Positions 35,481 to 45,800 of a DNA stretch of 64,000 nucleotides are shown in pieces (position 1 is the first letter of the stretch; the number at the start of each line of letters is the position of its first letter). Both the position numbers and the translations under genes were made by a program. Source of the DNA: Neocallimastix lanati (nom. inval.) (taxonomy: Eukaryota; Neocallimastigomycota; Neocallimastigomycetes; Neocallimastigales; Neocallimastigaceae); contig JACVTC010000196.1 in the NCBI GenBank assembly GCA_016946835.1, positions 115,001-179,000 of the forward strand, given 5' to 3'. The notes below the pieces were generated by a model. It worked only from the letters and a program-made list of their open reading frames with translations. It had not been told where the DNA came from and searched no databases.

Positions 35481-35614
35481 ATTACTAAACAATTATTTTA
35501 AAAACCCACTGCTTATAAATTATTGCACAAAAAAATCCCGCATATCAAAAATTGGTGGAGATATCGGAGATGTGCTGTGTAAAAAGTAATTTATAAGTAG
35601 TGGTGTTTAGTAAT
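35481..35614. repeat. Inverted repeat enclosing a primer-binding-site-like motif
   Basis: The left arm (ATTACTAAAC at 35481-35490, then CACTGCTTATAAATTATT to about 35524) is matched by the reverse complement of 35585-35614 (AGTAATTTATAAGTAGTGG, GTTTAGTAAT). The left arm has a roughly 14-base extra insert. The loop holds TGGTGGAGATATCGG at 35553-35567. Almost the same 17 bases recur at 47151-47167 upstream of a gag remnant, which suggests a retrotransposon primer-binding site (inference). Confidence 0.6.
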
Positions 35615-35960
35615 TTTGTTAATTAATTATAAATCCGTATATATTTACATAAATTCTCTTCAATTAGGATTAATTTATATATACTGTTTAGGATATAAAA
35701 TTTTAATTTTTTTATTGGCTATTTATAATTATTTTATCTTTGGTGAAGAGAAAGTTTTACAATATATGTTATTTCATTCATTTTAGTATAGTTTAAATAA
35801 ATTGTTTTAAAATAAATTAGAATTCAGAATATTTTTATATATATTAAATAATATATATATATATAAACATTATTATTGTATATATAAATATTTAAAAAAA
35901 AAAAAAAAATACAAATATTTAAATAAATAAGTATAATTATTTTTAAAATTAATTGCTAAA

Positions 35961-36287
35961 ATGAGGAATAGTAATTATAGTGGTAATCAAGTAGATACTG
36001 GGACTCTTACAAAAATTGGCAGATCTCGTAGAGACGCAGAAATTTAGAAATTTAAAATTAATGATTTGTTTAAGAGGAAAGGTATTACTACCAATAAAAA
36101 TAAATATAGTAATAATTGCGGATGTTGAAGATACATCGTTAGGGTACTTATGAAAAAAGAAAAAGAAGTAAATAGAGCTCTTACTTCGGATGAATGTGTT
36201 AAATTAATTAAAAAGAAATATTGGAGAGAAAACTTAAAGGAAGATAAACTACCTCGATTAAAAAAAAATTATTATAACCCCAAATGA
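35961..36287 (+). pseudogene. Unrecognised broken ORF, probably from a mobile element
   Basis: From the ATG at 35961, one frame of 109 codons runs to TGA at 36285-36287 with two internal stops. Recognisable coding-style parts are MRNSNYSGNQVDTGTLTKIG and, near the end, NRALTSDECVKLIKKKYW and ENLKEDKLPRLKKNYY. The protein is Lys/Asn-rich and basic. No family was recognised. It lies about 400 bases past the primer-site-like motif at 35553 and stops directly at a perfect hairpin, so a decayed retroelement ORF is the likely source. Confidence 0.4.
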
Positions 36288-36323
36288 ATATAATAATGTC
36301 CAATTTATGGACATTATTATATT
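36287..36323. repeat. Perfect 15-bp hairpin
   Basis: AATATAATAATGTCC (36287-36301), a 7-base loop AATTTAT, then the exact reverse complement (36309-36323). It starts at the stop codon of the broken ORF before it. Confidence 0.95.
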
Positions 36324-36599
36324 AATGGCAATCACTTTTAATTTTTCATTAATGTCATTTATATATTTAGAGTTCATAAAAGGAAAGTTCGAAATATAAA
36401 TAAATATAAAAGTCGTTATTTTTTCCACTTCATTAAAACAAAATTTATTTTTATTTTCTTTTTATACACTTTTATAGTGAAAAATCACAATATTTAATAT
36501 TATATAAGGAAAAAAATTTTTTTTGTAGTATTAGATATCCCTTTTTCAAAATTACAACGAAAATTTTTTTGCGCATTTAAAATATTATAATATCTACTA

Positions 36600-36767
36600 G
36601 AATTTTTTTTATTTCTTCCAGTAATATTTCAGTATTTGCGCTTTATTTTTTAATATAGAAAAAGAAGTAGTGTAAACATAATTCATTTCTTTTATTTTAA
36701 GTTCTTGTAATATAAATTTGATAACTAAATTTTAGTGTAATATAGAATGTTCCATCTACAAATATAT
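36600..36767 (-). mobile_element. LINE scrap, cut by a solo LTR
   Basis: The minus strand reads TTSFSILKNKAQILKYYWKK, close to TTSFSLLKNKKSK and MKYYLKK in the LINE remnant near 20815. Nucleotide similarity with 20815-20960 continues to the exact point where the LTR begins. Nothing matching continues on the far side of the LTR. Confidence 0.6.
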
Positions 36768-37459
36768 TGTAAAGAGTTCCAATAGAAACAGATTACAAAT
36801 TACAAAATATGACACTTAAAAAATAACATGTAATAAAAATTTTCTTTTGTAAATAAAATAATTTTTATTAATTAAAAAATAAATCTCTTATTGTTATTAA
36901 CTATTTTATAGTCAATAACTAATGAATCGATTTAAATATTGAAATTTATATGTATTTATATTTTTTCATGATTACATTATAATATATCATTCCTATTTAA
37001 TTTATATATACTACTATTTATTTATAAACAAAATATTTATTAATAATTCTATTAAATAATAATTAACTAAAACTAAAGAATAATTAATTCAATAAGCTTT
37101 CAACTTATTTACAATAATAATTAAATTCAATAAGTACTCATTTATTATTTATTTATTATATAAATATTATTAATACTAATGTTTATGTATTTACAATTCA
37201 AAACTATTTTTATAAACTATTTAAACTAATTTAAACTATTTAAAACTATTCCGAAATTAATTTTAAAGTATTTTAAACTAAATTAACTAACTTAAAAAAA
37301 TTATTTAAATTAAATTTACTATCCAAAATTATTTACATAATAATTTTTCCTTTTGAAAAATTTACATTAATTTATTATTAATTTTCATATATAAAAATCA
37401 TAAATTTATGTGATTTTATTACATTAATTAATTATTAAAGATTTTATTAAATCTTTACA
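36768..37459. mobile_element. Solo LTR, copy 1, with perfect target-site duplication
   Basis: The 692-base unit starts TGTAAAGAG and ends CTTTACA; TGTAAA and TTTACA are exact inverted ends. It is flanked on both sides by TATAT (36763-36767 and 37460-37464), a 5-base target duplication. It is similar over its whole length to 43564-44274. No internal genes are present, so it is the product of LTR-LTR recombination. Confidence 0.92.
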
Positions 37460-38193
37460 TATATAATTATATTTCAAAAATAGAACAATTTGAAATGGAG
37501 ATTGAAAAATTATTATTTTTGAATTTTTAAATATTACAAAGCTTTCATCTCCTTTTGTTTTTTAATATTCTGATTCATTCCAGGATTTCATCAATAAGAA
37601 TTTACATCAGGATATAGTTGCTTATTCATAGTTCTTGATATTTTGGATTTAATTTTATTAAATTCAGTACATATAAATTCCATTTCTTAAGAAATTTTAT
37701 TAAATATACGTTTTGGTTTTATATCAAAATGAGCATAATTTTTCTAATTTCTTATTTAAATTTATTTTTCACTTTTGATATAGATATATCAAAATTCTTC
37801 AAAATGATTATGTGAACTTTCATATTTTATGAACTCCTTACTGTTTAAAAATAATGAATGATTTACATTTAGATGATGCTTTTTATTCAGTACATCTATA
37901 CTTTTGATTATCCTTTATTTATGAAAAATTTTTATTTATTTTTTTAACTATAATAATTTGTTCTTTTCCTTAATTTGATTCACTTATTTCAAAATTTGGA
38001 CTTTTTTTCCATTTTTTAATGGTTAAAAATAATATATATTTTTTATTATTAAATTTTATTTTTTTTTTATTTATTTAATTCATTTTTTTAATGTTAAAGT
38101 AATAAGTTAATTCGGTCTTAACGCTTAGGTCAAGATGCCAAATTATAGTAATATTTAAATATTAGAGGATCGTCAGGTACTTTATTATATTAG
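37460..38193. other. AT-rich DNA with coding-like scraps on the minus strand
   Basis: Composition rises slightly at 37480-37930, and the minus strand gives short pieces such as ESFVIFKNSKIIIFQ between stops. It probably belongs to the LINE material around it, but I cannot identify a domain. Confidence 0.4.
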
Positions 38194-38774
38194 TGTTATA
38201 GCTTCTTTATTTTCAGAATGTACCACTAGAGTCCTGATAAATCAAAAATTTACAAATGAAATTAAAAGAGAATTACTTCAAGTTTCGATTCTTTCTCTAC
38301 TTCTATTTAATATTTTTATTGATGATTTAGCAAGCAAATTAACTCAAACATTTGAAAATGAAGAAGAAAAGAAAAATCACCCACACCTTCATTGCTTATC
38401 TTATTCAGATGATATAATAATTAATCCCTCCTCTGCATCAGCCATTCAAGAAATGTTAAATATTTGTTCTGAATGGGCTGATAATAATGATATGTAATTG
38501 AATATAGATAAATCGTTTTACTTGATTGATCCTCAAGTTGAAAATAATAAAGAAAATGAAGGTACTTCAAACATCTCTTATATTTATGATTACAATCATG
38601 ACTTTGACAATTTCAATTGTAATAATTATAATCATAAAGTTAATAAAGACTTTAATAAAAATAGTATTAATTTTAATCATGAAAATTTAAATCAAATGAA
38701 AACCAATAATAGAAGTAATAATAATTGAAGTAATAATAATTGAAGTAATAATTATTGAAGTAATAATAATAGAA

Positions 38775-38822
<48 letters not shown>

Positions 38823-39470
38823 TTTAAAATAATGAAAAAGTTCATTTTTATATTATTAAAGGTGTTAAAAAAATTATCAAGGACAACAACATATAAATAT
38901 CTTGGTTTTCCTCATATCGTTAAAGGGATTAATTGTAAAAATATTTAGAAGACAGTTCAAAAAAATCATAAGTTTATTAAATCACTTTGTTATTATAAAA
39001 ATAGTTTACGTACTGTCTCTAAATTATTTTTAAAACATTTATTCGTCCTGTAATGGAATATTCTGCTTGTCTGTCATTCTCTTGGATGGATTTAAAGCAA
39101 TAAAAAAATTCAAATTCTACTTTAAATTATAAAAAAGCTTTGGTTATCATAAAGTCATGACAGAAGCCATTGAATGGATTGTTGGATCATCCAAATTTAA
39201 TGTTGGCTATTCTTTACTTGGTTTACTTCCATCAATGCTAAGGTTATATATTTTATCATTTAGATTCAAAATTCATTTAGACGGTATAAGTGATAATAAT
39301 CCTTTAAAAAAACATTTGATTTAAAAAAAATGCATTATAAAGTATGCCTTCTGGAATAATAAAAGATATTTACCTCCTCCTCATCCTAAAGTTAATTCTA
39401 TTACAAAAGAAATGATAAGCCTTAAAGAATGAATGACATAGAGTATAGAATTAAACTTTTGATTAAAAAT
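38194..39470 (+). mobile_element. LINE reverse transcriptase remnant
   Basis: The frame 38194-38496 encodes RT motifs: LLFNIFIDDLASKLTQTF (the SP-LFNIFIDDL block, preceded by a damaged QGS region), then LHCLSYSDDIIINPSS, the active-site box as SYSDD, then EMLNICSEWADNNDM and a stop. In another frame LNIDKSFYLIDPQ continues into a long Asn-rich insertion made by AAT repeats up to about 38825. Then come TYKYLGFPHIVKGI (about 38890), HLFVL with a broken RPVMEYSA block (about 39040), and GYSLLGLLPSMLRLYILSF (about 39210). Many stops and shifts make it dead. The trinucleotide expansion inside it is unusual. Confidence 0.82.
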
Positions 39471-39499
39471 TGAGAAAAAACGGAGAATTAAAAAATTAA

Positions 39500-40090
39500 T
39501 GAAAAAAAAAAAAAGAAAATGTAAAGAAGTTACAGATTCCCTTGAGAAGCATGCCGACCATCTTTATCCCCAACTTCAACGAATATGGATTCCTTTAATT
39601 CAAGAAAGTGTTTTAAGCCTCAACGAGATAATCCAACATCATCCGAAAGGATGATCTTGTTTGCTATATTTCCAAGGCATTCAAAGGCAATCCATTTGGG
39701 TTTTCAAAAAATGCCTTAGTAATATTGGTATTAGACATTTCTACATTAGAAATGTCTCATTGGTAAAGATATTTATGAACTTATAGTTCTCAAAAGATCC
39801 AAACCAATAATTAATATTCTTAGAGTTTTTAAAAACTCATTTAAAATTCTCGAAAACTTTTATCCTCTAGCTGTTGATAATGCCTCAACAGCTAATGATG
39901 AAGATATTATTAGAATAGAAAAAGTCTGCTTCCGAAGAATATCTGAAACTATTAACAGAGAAAGAAGTCCTGACTGTATTAAGGACTTCTTTTCTAATTT
40001 CATACGGAATATTAAATTTACCAAATTTAATATTCCTACGGCCTCGACTTCCGTTGCACCCAATGATGAAGCCTCTATTTCTTAAAACAA
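39500..40090 (+). pseudogene. LINE ORF1-like (nucleic-acid-binding) remnant
   Basis: A first part reads EVTDSLEKHADHLYPQLQRI and IQESVLSLNEIIQHH. A second reads LSNIGIRHFYIRNVSLV. The frame 39762-40084 is open for 107 codons: GKDIYELIVLKRSKPIINIL onward to NDEASIS and TAA. The pattern GIRHFYIRN...VGKDIYELIV resembles the RNA-binding region of fungal LINE ORF1 proteins (inference from pattern only). It lies downstream of the RT remnant, the reverse of a normal element, so two copies are probably joined. The last part has higher GC than its surroundings. Confidence 0.5.
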
Positions 40091-40590
40091 CACCTCTGAT
40101 TCTTCTTCTGTTCGTGCCTTTATGGTGCTCCAGCTAATTCGCCTGGCTCGACTGACCACTGAAGTAACTAATGCTGCCTGTGGCTTTAGCAGAATCTATT
40201 TTTGCCCTAATCCTCGCGTTAAAATAGGATAATATAATCAGTCCATCAAAGGGCCTTACAGCTATTTAAGATATTTACAGTGATTCTGAAATATCCAACT
40301 TTGATGATTCAACTATTAATCCATTGGAACATATGGATAATAATTCAAAAGAAATACTTGAACCTTTCAATTCAAAATTTTTTCTTTTAAGAAAAAATTA
40401 AATTTTTTTGTAAATTTAAACTTACACTCCAAAATTTTTTTATTAAACTTTCATTTAAATTTTATCCTTTAACACTTCAAAAAATTTTAATTTAAATAAA
40501 ATTATGTAGTATTAATTTCATGTAATTTATATATACATAATTAATGTATTAACTATTTGAGTAATTTTTTAAAATTAAAAAGTTTAAATC
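40091..40590. other. GC-richer tail then AT-rich DNA
   Basis: 40091-40240 has mixed composition (GCCTGGCTCGACTGACCAC, GCTGCCTGTGGCTTTAGCAG) and gives the plus-strand piece LIRLARLTTEVTNAACGF without a start. It is probably more of the same element. The remainder is A/T-rich with nothing assignable. Confidence 0.4.
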
Positions 40591-40733
40591 CAAACCCTTT
40601 ATATTTAATTAAATTTTTTAAAAAATCAAACCCTTTATATTTAATTAAATTTTTAAAAAATCAAACCCTTTATATTTAATTAAATTTTTTAAAAAATCAA
40701 ACCCTTTATATTTAATTAAATTTTTTAAATAAT
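40591..40733. repeat. Tandem repeat, four 35-36-bp units
   Basis: CAAACCCTTTATATTTAATT followed by an A/T tail recurs at 40591, 40627, 40662 and 40698; a fifth, diverged start lies at 40734. Units are nearly identical. Confidence 0.92.
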
Positions 40734-42599
40734 CAAACTTAGTTATAATATTTTATAATTTAGATACTCTGTTAATTCTTATAATAGTTATACTTAGTAA
40801 ATATTTTAGTATAATTTTACTATTATAATATTTTATTTTTATAATTATTATAATTATCAAATACATGTAATAGTTTGTAAATCTTCAATAAATAAAAGAA
40901 TTTTAAACCTAACCCTAACTCATATTGATTACAGTTCAGAAGAAATGCTTGAATCTTTGAAATTTGTCAAAGAATAAAAATATTTCAATTTGACTCTATG
41001 ATATATAAAAGGCTACCTTTATTATACCAAAATAATATTAAAATTTCATAAATTTTTTAAATCTTAATAATTATTATTTTAAAAAATACTTACAAACTTA
41101 CAATTTTCTAAAATAATTGAGAAATTCAATCGAATTGGAGTTACTCCAATTTTATTGTACATTTTAAATGATTCTAAAATTTTGTCAATTTACTAGAGTA
41201 GAGCCTTTAATTTTAAGGGATGAATCCCATCCGAACAGCAAGCTTTATGATTAAACTTTTTATTAATAATTATTTCTCAATTTATATATTTAAAAAAATG
41301 GTATTAAATACCCAAATAATTATATTTTTTAGATTGAAATTTGATTTATCAATACCTTTATAAGCCTTGGATTAATAATGGAATACATCATCTAATGAGC
41401 TTACGCTTACTTTTGAGGACTCTATAGAGGAACATTAGATGAACTTTTCATATGTTCCTTGAACAATCGAATAGTTGTATTTGAATCAATATCTTCAGTA
41501 ATTCTATCTTAAATTTCAAATACTTTTCTATTATGAATTTAACCCTTTTTGTGAAGTTTCGATGGTTAATAATTTATTTTATATATGAACTTGTTTCATA
41601 TACTTTTTTATTCGTTTTTAATGTCAAGTACTTCTTCACAACAATTTTATGAATAAGAAGTTCACTTATCAACCATTTCTTGTTTTATTTGAACTTTTTA
41701 AAATTTTCTTCGATAATATTATAAATATTTTAATATTATCAATAATTGTGTCAATCCATTGAACATGGGAAGAACGAATCAAAGGGTCATTTAAATTTTT
41801 TAAATTATATTTTTTTTTAATGAATGAAGCGTTTGATATAGGGATTTTCTCTATTCTAATAGCTTCGTTTAAGTTAATTATCATTTCAAATGATTGCTTA
41901 TCACTTGAAAATGGCGCTAACAAGACATATAATTTTAAGTTTAGATTTTTTACAAAAACGTGATCCAACTTTTGGAATCTATTTATATTTATCTTTTAAC
42001 ACTGGAGAAATTCTTTTAAATAATTTTTTTTGTAAAGAGTTAACTTTTTCTTTTATTTGTTAGGGTTAGTTTTTAAATTCTTTTTAATTTTTATTAATTA
42101 TTCAAATAGTTAATACATTAATTAACATATATACAAATTATGAAATCAATTCTACATGTTTTAAGTATTTTAAAATTTTTAATCATTAAAAGAGAGAATA
42201 TAAATAAAAGTTTAAGTATTAAATAAAAATACTAGTTTAAATTTTTTTAAATGTTTAAATTTCTTGAAAATGAAAGAATTTTGAATATGAAGTAAATAAA
42301 TTATTTAAAGTTATTAAATAATTTGTATAAAAAAATTTTTAGTATGTATAATTTAAAGTTTTATAATAAGAGATTTTTAATTATTTTAGGTTAAGTATTT
42401 AAGATTTTTTTAAATTATTATTTCAAGAAATTAAATTCCAAATTATTCTTAATATTTGAAAAAAGGTATTCTTTTAATATAAAGTAGAGTAAAAGAGACT
42501 TTTTAATATAGAGTCACTTTAATCTCCTAACCCTTTGTCATTTGGATTAGGACTTCGGAAGGAAGGGTTTGATTTATTTTCCTTTTTTAAACTTTACAT
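40734..42599. other. AT-rich DNA with an isolated minus-strand frame (41669-41968)
   Basis: Most of this stretch has no coding character. On the minus strand 41669-41968 is open for 99 codons. It encodes FEMIINLNEAIRIEKIPISN, then KKKYNLKNLNDPLIRSSHVQ, then a hydrophobic/Lys end. The first residues of the frame may lie further upstream, since the open stretch has no convincing leader. Position next to the Ty3/gypsy remnant suggests it is retroelement-derived (inference). No domain was recognised. Confidence 0.35.
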
Positions 42600-44410
42600 G
42601 ACTGAACATAATTATATATTTTTTTTTCATATTCGTCTACCTGTCCAGTAGTACCTTCTGAATTTTTCCAAATGTCCTATATACTCCCTGGTGACCACTG
42701 TTTGGGTCAAGGAATTTTTTAAGTAGTGTTGCCTTGAGCGGAGAAATTACAACAATGCGTTTTTGAAATTGTTAAACGCCATCTACAAAGCTAAATAAAG
42801 AGCTTTTAATTTCATTTGACTCATTTTGGATTTTCGTTAGGACATTCCTACAATATTATAAAATATATTTTTTGATAAATAATTATCAATATAAGAAGTT
42901 CTTAATAATAAATTTTGTAAATAAATTCTGCTACATTTAATGATCTTGAATGAAAGGCTAGTAGATGTAACGTATTATCAGTATTCGATATTTGGGAAAT
43001 GATACCGCCCACGGCATAGTCGCTTGCATCCGTTTCTACAACAAATTCCTTATCTGGATCTGAGAAGATCAATATTTCACCCTCAATAAATGAATTCTTT
43101 AATTTGTTATAGGCCTCATCCGCTTTCTTGTTACTAAAAGTTATTATCTTTTTATAAAGGTATGGAGGGTTTCCATGATCTTAGCGAAATATTTTATCAA
43201 ATCTCAGTAGAAATTACAAAGGCCGAGGAAATTTTGAAGTTCCTTTTGTTTTTTAGGTACATATCACTCTTGAACCAACTTAACCTTATTCTTATCCATT
43301 GCAAGTCTATTAAAGGAAACAGTAAATCTTAGAAAAGTAGTTTCGAATACATGAAATTCTCACATTTTTAGTGTAACGAAAAAGACTGTTTTCAATTAAA
43401 AGTTCCAAAATGGTTCTAACATGTTTAGTATGGTCATTTATGTTGTTGAAATATATAATTATATCATCCAGATAAACTTGGACGAAATCATCAATAACAT
43501 TACCAAGTATATCTTATATAAATCGTTGAAATACTGAGGGAGTATTTCTAAGAACAAACGGCATGTAAAGAGTTTTAATAGAAACAGATTACAAATAACA
43601 AAATATGACACTTAAATCAAAAAATAAAATGTAATAAAAATTCTCTTTTTTAAATAAAATAATCTTTATTAATTAAAAAATAAATCTCCTATTGTTATTA
43701 ACTATTTTATTGTCAATAACTAATACGTCGATTTTAATTATGAAATTGATATGTATTTATATTTTTTCATTATTACATTATAATATATCATTCCTATTTA
43801 ATTTACATATACTACTATTTATTTATAAACAAAATATTTGTTTATAATTTTTTTAAATAATAATTAACTTAAACAAAAGAATAATTAATTCAATAAACTT
43901 TCAACTTATTTACAATAATAATTAAATTCAATAAGAACTCATTTATTATTTATTTATTATATAAATATTATTAATACTAATGTTTATATATTTCAATTCA
44001 AAACTATTTTTATAAACTATTTAAACTAATTTTAACTATTTAAAACTATTTATTCCGAAATTAATTTTAAAGTATTTTAAACTAAATTAACTAACTTAAA
44101 TAAATTATTAAAATTAATTTTATTATCTAAAATTATTTACATAATAATTTTTCCTTTTGAAAAATTTATATTAATTTATTATTAATTTTCATATATATAA
44201 ATCATAAATTTATATAATTTTATTATAATAATTAATTATTATATAACCATTATAGATTTTATTATATTTTTACACGACATAACAAGGTACTCATAATATC
44301 TCATAGAGGTTCTAAAAGCAGTCAGATACTCATGATCAGCTTTGACTCTCACAAGGTTGTATGCCGATCTCAAATACAATCTTGAAAAAAATCGTGAACC
44401 TTTTAAAGAT
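42600..44410 (-). mobile_element. Ty3/gypsy remnant (RT, RNase H, integrase start) split by a solo LTR
   Basis: Minus strand, from 44410: LRSAYNLVRVKADHEYLTAF and then YYEYLVM lead into the LTR at 44274-43564. On the other side the RT resumes as PFVLRNTPSVFQRF and VQVYLDDIIIYFN, the active-site box being YLDD. RNase H follows (FVVETDASDYAVGGI near 43040), then an integrase zinc-domain piece (SGHQGVYRTFGKIQK near 42690). RT before RNase H before integrase is the Ty3/gypsy order. Stops and shifts occur throughout. Gag, protease and the integrase core are absent. Confidence 0.88.
43564..44274. mobile_element. Solo LTR, copy 2, inserted inside the Ty3/gypsy RT
   Basis: The 711-base unit begins TGTAAAGAG and ends TTTTTACA. 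Flanks are CGGCA (43559-43563) and CGACA (44275-44279), a 5-base target duplication with one change. Removing the LTR and one flank restores the RT frame across the LVM/PF boundary. It is a full-length match to 36768-37459 with scattered substitutions. Confidence 0.93.
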
Positions 44411-44779
44411 TCAATGATTATTCTTTATTAAAAAATTAATATTAAAAGTTTATTATCTTATAAAATTTCATGACTAATTTTATTAATTATGTCACATAGC
44501 ATTTCTTTATTTATTAATTAATATTATTGTTTTAAAATTTATTTGCATTAAATTAAATTATCAATAATATATTAAATTTTAATAATGCAATATTGTATTA
44601 AAATAATGATAATTCTATTTAATTAAGAAAAATTTAATTATATTAAAATGATAATTTTTATTTAATCAAGAAATAATTAAATTATATTATTTCTTGGATT
44701 TTTATTTAAGAAAATTAAAAGAATTAGTTATTTAAATTATATTTGTGATTGAGTATGGGTAAAATTAATATATAATTAA
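44411..44779. other. AT-rich DNA, no gene seen
   Basis: Short A/T direct repeats such as TTAATTAAGAAAAATTTAATT near 44620-44700 and nothing else; it probably belongs to the start of the LTR that follows. Confidence 0.5.
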
Positions 44780-45330
44780 TTAATAATTAATAAGTTTTCA
44801 CCCTTATTCGGGTTTTCTTATTAACTAAAGATTGATGTAATTAAACACCAATAGAAATCTATCTAGTTTTTTCTTCTAATCTTTTTCTAGATAGAAATAA
44901 TTTTCCAAGATTAGAAATCAAATTAATATAAATAGGACTCTTGATTCTTCTAAAAATAATCAAGAGTTATTATTATATATTATTATAATAATTGAAACAA
45001 AAATATTTTTAAATACTTTAAATAAAAATTTTTATTATAAAACAAATTCTTAATATATTTAACTTGTCTTTTGTTGTTGTATATTATAATCTTATAATAA
45101 ACTCTATAAGTTTTAAATAAAATTTTTTCGTTTTTCAATTTTATTTTATTTTTTTCTTTTATCTCAATTAATAATATTTTTATTATTATATATATAATGG
45201 ATTAATTAAAGATATATTTAAATATTTTTAATTAATTCTTTACAGTATGTGTGATAGGTTAATTATAAAATTAATTATAATTAAATTATTAATCATTAAT
45301 ACTAGATCAACTGCTAATATTAAAGGTTAG
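44780..45330 (+). mobile_element. LTR-like repeat A (second LTR family)
   Basis: It shares ordered blocks with the repeats at 45360-45800 (reverse) and 52855-53579: TTTTTTCTTCTAATCTTTTT, then TATAAATA with CTCTTGATT just after it, then CAAGAGTTATTATTATA, then ATAATAAACTCTATAAGTT. Exact ends are not resolved. Confidence 0.65.
44927..44934 (+). promoter_or_regulatory. TATA box of LTR A
   Basis: TATAAATA followed by GGACTCTTGA. The same box and CTCTTGA element occur in the reverse LTR at 45576-45583, so it is a conserved core-promoter signal of this LTR family. Confidence 0.6.
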
Positions 45331-45359
45331 ATAAGAATCATACTTATCTATAATTAAAA

Positions 45360-45800
45360 TCTAATATGTAGAGTTTATTATACCAAATATAATATTCAAT
45401 ACACCAAATTTAGAAAAGAGAGTTGTTTCACTTATAAAAATGTTTTATTAAAAAAATTTGTTTTTTATAAAAAATAAAAATATTAAAAGATTTTTATTTC
45501 ATTATTTTTATTATTATTACTATTATTTTTGTTATAATAATAACTCTTGATTTCTCAAAGGGAACTCAAGAGCCTTATTTATACTTTTTCAAAAATAAGG
45601 TTAAATATAAAATGTGTTTTCTAATCTTAACAAATCTCTTATCTTGGAAAAGATTAGATAGAAAAACCTAGATAAGATTTTTGATCGATATTCTATCCAT
45701 ATCGACCATCGCATTAATTAAATAAAACCGATTACTTTCACGAAGTAATTGGAAAAATCCTTAAGTAACCGATTGGTTAATCTAATTTAATGATCGAAAA
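45360..45800 (-). mobile_element. LTR-like repeat B, inverted relative to A
   Basis: Read on the minus strand: AATCGGTTTTATTTAATTAA, GGTTTTTCTATCTAATCTTT, TATAAATAAGGCTCTTGAG, ATCAAGAGTTATTATTATAA and ATAATAAACTCTACATA in the same order as repeat A. A and B thus form a head-to-head pair in opposite orientation with less than 50 bases between them. Confidence 0.65.
45576..45583 (-). promoter_or_regulatory. TATA box of LTR B
   Basis: TATAAATA on the minus strand, followed by AGGCTCTTGAG. It matches the box in repeat A. Confidence 0.6.
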
